Part shown: positions 7,004-10,087 of the stretch, one piece after another | How the letters are laid out: each line of letters begins with the position of its first letter | Numbering within the stretch: position 1 is the first letter of the stretch | Assembly (NCBI GenBank): GCA_041743835.1 | Contig: JBGTLW010000148.1 | Span: forward strand, 1 to 10,087 | From: JBGTLW01 sp041743835 | Lineage (GTDB): Bacteria > Planctomycetota > Phycisphaerae > Phycisphaerales > Phycisphaeraceae | DNA length: 10,087 bases | Reading direction: 5' to 3' | The notes under the pieces: model-generated | Seen by the model: only the letters and a program-made list of their open reading frames with translations | Told to the model about the DNA's origin: nothing | The model's database searches: none | Position numbers and translations under genes: made by a program

Positions 7004-7804
7004 TCACAACCCGCCGACGGCACTGGGTGCATCTCCGATCTTTTCGAGCACCGCGGGGTTGATGCCGCCGCCCCTGATCAGCGGGGTGCTGTCACCGCCC
7101 TCGGGTCGGATATGCAGCTCGAAAGGGCCCGCCGCGATCTTCTCGATCCGAGACAGTTGCAGGGCCTGCTGGGGCAAGACTTCGATGGTGATGGTCTTGA
7201 AACTGGTGGGTGCGCGGCGGCGGCCGTCGCTGGCTTGCTCGTCGATCTCTGTGAACTGCCCCACGCTCCGGATCTCGACATTCTCGATGACCAGGAGCAC
7301 GTCCGGTGCGGCACCCGCACCGATAAAGGGTGCCGCGATATCCACACGCATGCCCGTGCCGATGGATGGGAGGATGTCCGACTTCACCGGCAGGGCGACC
7401 AGCCGCTTTCCGGGTGTGATCTTGCCCGATAGTGAGCGTTCGGGGTCTTCCACGAAGTGGCCATAGGTGATGAACTCGTTGTGAGCGATGGGCCGCTTGA
7501 TCTCGTCGCCCAGTCGATCGGCCCTGCCGGTCTGGTCCCGCTTGATGACATTGGTGTAGGTCTGCTGGAATCGGTCGGGTACCTCGACGGCCTCCAGGTC
7601 TTTGTCGGTGAGCCTGTCGCCAGGATTCAAGGCGCGGGTTGCGCGGTAGATGATCAGGCTGCCCCCGGCCGCGCGGGTCTTGGCGAAGCTGACGTACACG
7701 TTCACGAGGATCACGGCAAGAAGCGCCATCACCAATGCGATGATGACTAAGCGGGTCGAGCCTTCTGGCTGTGGTTTGGAGCCTGTGGATGGGAACTGAC
7801 TCAT
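7004..7804 (-). CDS. cpaB: CpaB/RcpC-like Flp pilus assembly protein with SAF domain
   Basis: CpaB/RcpC proteins are inner-membrane-anchored periplasmic proteins of Tad systems, thought to link the machine to the secretin or the cell wall. The 266 residues have a short polar N-terminus, one transmembrane helix (about 18-39), then a SAF-like domain at about 48-115. Within it, ATRALNPGDRLTDKDLEAVEVP is the usual entry (RALNPGDRLTDKDL, residues 57-70), followed by HNEFITYGHF. The CpaB C-terminal domain spans about 125-240, with GKRLVALPVK and GMRVDIAAP being typical of the family. Length is normal. The start ATG (7802-7804) overlaps the stop of the upstream gene as ATGA, supporting this start and coupled translation. 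The stop lies 56 bases before the ATPase gene. Confidence 0.9.
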   Translation of the reverse strand: MSQFPSTGSKPQPEGSTRLVIIALVMALLAVILVNVYVSFAKTRAAGGSLIIYRATRALNPGDRLTDKDLEAVEVPDRFQQTYTNVIKRDQTGRADRLGDEIKRPIAHNEFITYGHFVEDPERSLSGKITPGKRLVALPVKSDILPSIGTGMRVDIAAPFIGAGAAPDVLLVIENVEIRSVGQFTEIDEQASDGRRRAPTSFKTITIEVLPQQALQLSRIEKIAAGPFELHIRPEGGDSTPLIRGGGINPAVLEKIGDAPSAVGGL

Positions 7805-8487
7805 GGTTGTTTGCTCCGGGGGCTTGGCGGGCCGCCAGCGGGGGCCGGCGTGTCCGGTGGGATAGAGTACCGCAACCAGGCCGTGGCGTGGAGCGGCCCC
7901 GATTCGGTACGCGGTGCGAGGCGGATGATCAGTGCGCCGCCTTCGTCGTTTTGGAAGGCCAGCCGTCTCGCTGCGCTGCTTGCGGTTGTGTTGTGGAGGC
8001 TGAACCCGCGGGCAAGAGCTTCGCGGGTGTAGTGCGCAGCGGCGTCGGCGGCCGGGGTGTCACCGGGCAATTCATACACAGCGGTTTCCTCGGCCAGGCC
8101 CGTGCCCCGGCGTGCGAAGCGGTGGAGCAGTTGAGCGCCGGGGTAGGGCGGCAGGTCGGCTGGGTCGCGGTCCAGCGCAAGGCCGGGCATGGAGAGCAGG
8201 CTGGCGACCGCGTCATCGTCGGCTTGTGCCTGCATCGTGCCGGTGTAGGTCATGGGGTCGGGCGGCGGGGGCGGGGAGACGCTCTGGTCGCGTAGGTACA
8301 ACTCCGCGTTGAGGTAGGCCATGAACAACACCGCGGCTACCAGCATCACCAGCAGCGCAGCCCTGCCCGTGGTGAGGCGGTGGCTGCGTGGTGGTGGTAT
8401 CACAGCTTCCGGGGGTGAGGGCTGGGCGCAGGTTGCGTCCGGCGTGGCATCAGGGCGGGAATCCGGCGGGGCGGGTGAGCTCATCAT
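7801..8487 (-). CDS. Proline-rich single-pass membrane protein of unknown function in the Tad operon
   Basis: This encodes 228 residues with no family I can name. Residues 1-40 are Pro/Asp/Ala-rich and disordered-looking. A transmembrane helix at about 43-60 (RAALLVMLVAAVLFMAYL) is preceded by basic residues, suggesting a cytoplasmic N-terminus. A polyproline stretch (72-76) leads to an outer domain at about 105-210. That domain contains LPPYPGAQLL, an AHYTREALARGF segment and beta-rich GGALIIRLAP, then ends in a Pro-rich tail. The pattern of YPGA, then a helix with a Tyr and a following RGF, resembles small alpha/beta domains in envelope proteins of unknown function; that is a weak likeness. 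ATG codons at 8485-8487 and 8482-8484 both fit, 10-13 bases after the TPR gene's stop. The frame stays open upstream to 8907, but that part lies inside the TPR gene and is Arg/Pro-rich nonsense. Its stop overlaps the cpaB start, so it is probably a Tad accessory protein. Confidence 0.82.
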   Translation of the reverse strand: MMSSPAPPDSRPDATPDATCAQPSPPEAVIPPPRSHRLTTGRAALLVMLVAAVLFMAYLNAELYLRDQSVSPPPPPDPMTYTGTMQAQADDDAVASLLSMPGLALDRDPADLPPYPGAQLLHRFARRGTGLAEETAVYELPGDTPAADAAAHYTREALARGFSLHNTTASSAARRLAFQNDEGGALIIRLAPRTESGPLHATAWLRYSIPPDTPAPAGGPPSPRSKQP

Positions 8488-8497
8488 CAGCTCGGGT

Positions 8498-10087
8498 TCA
8501 CTTCGAGCCGGGGGCTTCGCGGTCGATGCGATCCAGCAGGTCGCGGACCTCCTGCGTGTCCTTGATGCCAAGGGCCGTGCGCAGCGAGCCCTGCGCGGCC
8601 AGGTATTGCTTGGAGTCCATCTGGGCCTTGGCGACGGCGACCATCTGCGAGTACTCCGCTTCGTTGATGGCCTGACGGATCTCTTCGGTGTCCTTGATTT
8701 CCTTGGCCTTCTGATAGTTGCGCAAGGCCTCGCGGTACTCACCGCGTGCCAAGGCGGTGTCGCCCTCACTCTGGAACTGCCTGTGCCGTATCTCGGTGTT
8801 GAGTGATGCGAGCGACGCCTGCACGGGGCCGTCATCCGGCGCGATGCGGGCGGCGGCCTCAAACAGGGCCTTGGCCTGCTCAAACTGCCCGGCTTCCAGG
8901 GCCGCAAGCCCCTGCTGATGGCTCAGGCGGACGCGGGCCTGTTCGATCTTGTCGCTGATCGCTTGGTCGGGGCCGAATTGCAGGGCGTTCTGGAACTGTT
9001 TGATCGCCAGGTCGTAGTCACCGGCTGCAAGCGCGTTGTTGCCCGCAGACACGAACGCCACCTTCTGGCCCGCGCTTTCGATGGTCTTGAGCACCTCGCG
9101 TGCGGCCCCGTTGTCCGGGTTCTTGCCCAGCGCGGCGGTGAGCAGTTGCTCCGCCTCACGGGTTTTGCCGGCGTCGAGCGCCGCCTTGCCCTGCTCAAAC
9201 AGCAGCAGGCTTTCAAGCCGGCTCAAGCGGTCGCTGGTCTGGGGTGTGGGGCGCAGGGCCTGCACATGCTGATAGGCGGTGATTGCTGCGGCGGTGTCGC
9301 CCTTGGCCTCCGCACGCTTGGCGGTTTGCAGGGCCGCGTTGTAGTCGCCATCCGCGGTGAGCCTGGAAAGCTCGGTGCGCATCTGTGACACCGTGTAGCC
9401 GGAGAGACCCCGGCGATCCGCTTCTTCCAACGCATCGCGCAGGATCTTGATCGCATCATCACGCAGGTCCAACTCCGCACGCTCACGCGCCAAGCGGAGC
9501 TGACGCGAGAGCCCGGCCTCGGCCTGCTGGCTGTGAATCCGCACAGACAGGCCTTGGAGCTGGTCGCGTTGCTGGTCGGTCAGCTCGAAGCTGTACCACT
9601 GCTCGATCAACTCCTTGGCTCGGTCCGTCTCGTCGGACTCGATCCAACGGGTGATCTGGTTGATGGCGGTCTGGTAGGTCAGCTTGTCGGCCGCCTCGAC
9701 AGAGCGGTCCGACAGGTAGCGCGCGTCCGCATCGTGCCAGCGGTCGGTGGCAATCGCCTCCTTGAGCAGCGTGACCGCGCTGGCGTAGTCCTCGCCCTGC
9801 ATCGCTAGCTCCGCGCGTGCCCACAATGCACCGGCCTCGGCTCGCTCGACCGCATTGGGCACGTCCGCGTAGGCTGTGCCTAGCTCGTTGTAAGCCACCA
9901 AGGCCTCGGCCCAGCGCCGCTCATCCAGCGCATCCTTGGCGTCAGTCGCAAGCTGGACGGCCCGCTGCTGATGCTCCTCGACAACCTTGCGGTCTTTCTG
10001 CACCTTGTCCAGCACCAGATAGCTCCCGGCCACGACCTGAGCGAGCAGGAGCACGCCGAGCGCAGCCATCGCGATGAGCGCGCCGGG
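8498..10087 (-). CDS. Membrane-anchored TPR-repeat protein, N-terminus beyond window edge
   Basis: The frame is open from the right edge to the stop at 8498-8500. An ATG at 10067-10069 exists, but six further codons upstream (PGALIA) continue the hydrophobic helix LIAMAALGVLLLAQVVAGSYLVL, so the true start probably lies outside the window. After the membrane helix come about 500 residues of charged alpha-helix. Clear TPR units count from the internal Met: about 289-321 (QGKAALDAGKTREAEQLLTA), 338-369 (GNNALAAGDYDLAIKQFQNA), 384-414 (GLAALEAGQFEQAKALFEAA), 433-460 (GDTALARGEYREALRNYQKA) and 476-505. Weaker units fill the first half (around 36-110 and 240-275). TPR proteins are scaffolds for protein contacts, and Tad loci often encode one (TadD-like). 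This one is longer than the usual TadD and is anchored by a helix rather than a lipid, so I do not call it TadD. Its job in the machine is inferred from its place at the head of the visible run. Confidence 0.88.
   Translation of the reverse strand, partial: PGALIAMAALGVLLLAQVVAGSYLVLDKVQKDRKVVEEHQQRAVQLATDAKDALDERRWAEALVAYNELGTAYADVPNAVERAEAGALWARAELAMQGEDYASAVTLLKEAIATDRWHDADARYLSDRSVEAADKLTYQTAINQITRWIESDETDRAKELIEQWYSFELTDQQRDQLQGLSVRIHSQQAEAGLSRQLRLARERAELDLRDDAIKILRDALEEADRRGLSGYTVSQMRTELSRLTADGDYNAALQTAKRAEAKGDTAAAITAYQHVQALRPTPQTSDRLSRLESLLLFEQGKAALDAGKTREAEQLLTAALGKNPDNGAAREVLKTIESAGQKVAFVSAGNNALAAGDYDLAIKQFQNALQFGPDQAISDKIEQARVRLSHQQGLAALEAGQFEQAKALFEAAARIAPDDGPVQASLASLNTEIRHRQFQSEGDTALARGEYREALRNYQKAKEIKDTEEIRQAINEAEYSQMVAVAKAQMDSKQYLAAQGSLRTALGIKDTQEVRDLLDRIDREAPGSK

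Noticed and set aside
7004..7804. Alternative reading of the CpaB gene as a flagellar FlgA-type SAF protein
   Set aside because: FlgA proteins are exported periplasmic chaperones without a retained anchor. This protein keeps a membrane helix, has the CpaB-type C-terminal region, and sits with TadA, TadB and TadC.
8488..8907. Possible N-terminal extension of the Pro-rich membrane protein
   Set aside because: This part overlaps the TPR gene in another frame and is Arg/Pro/Ser-rich, typical of a shifted reading of GC-rich coding DNA. The ATG pair at 8482-8487 fits the spacing between genes.

Overview
The window looks like chromosomal DNA from a high-GC bacterium, most likely a planctomycete of the Phycisphaerae type. 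This rests on gene content and style rather than on a marker gene: a Tad-type secretion/pilus operon whose ATPase carries an N-terminal FHA domain, a second FHA membrane protein in the same run, Pro- and Ala-rich anchored proteins, and very weak or absent Shine-Dalgarno sequences. The lineage call is an inference. All supported genes lie on the minus strand, so the window reads biologically from right (10087) to left (1).

Reading 5'->3' on the minus strand, the layout is as follows. (1) A membrane-anchored TPR protein whose start lies beyond the right edge (8498-10087). (2) A Pro-rich single-pass membrane protein of unknown function (7801-8487). (3) A CpaB/RcpC-like SAF-domain protein (7004-7804). 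(4) An FHA-TadA/CpaF ATPase fusion (5088-6947). (5) TadB (4182-5036). (6) TadC (3219-4130). (7) An FHA plus transmembrane protein (2302-3222). (8) Tryptophan synthase beta chain TrpB (953-2257). (9) A small membrane protein (588-956). (10) The N-terminal part of a secreted protein of unknown function, cut by the left edge (1-533). Gaps are 10-56 bases, and three junctions are 4-base stop/start overlaps (at 7801-7804, 3219-3222 and 953-956). Genes 1-7 therefore look like one transcription unit, with trpB possibly read from it. Its promoter is not in the window.

Genes 1-7 form the inner-membrane and cytoplasmic core of a Tad machine: ATPase, the TadB/TadC platform pair, CpaB, and accessory anchored proteins. 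No pilin, prepilin peptidase, TadZ/CpaE or secretin is present here, so these must lie elsewhere if the system is complete. The FHA domain on the ATPase has lost two of the usual phosphothreonine-contact residues, while the FHA domain on the membrane protein keeps them all.

The last ~900 bases at the left (1 to about 860) are clearly lower in GC (37-40% in two hand-counted 60-base lines, against 68% in a line within trpB). They hold two genes without a recognised family, suggesting a boundary with different DNA. No RNA genes, mobile elements, CRISPR arrays or convincing intrinsic terminators were seen, and no stretch above 300 bases lacks a gene.
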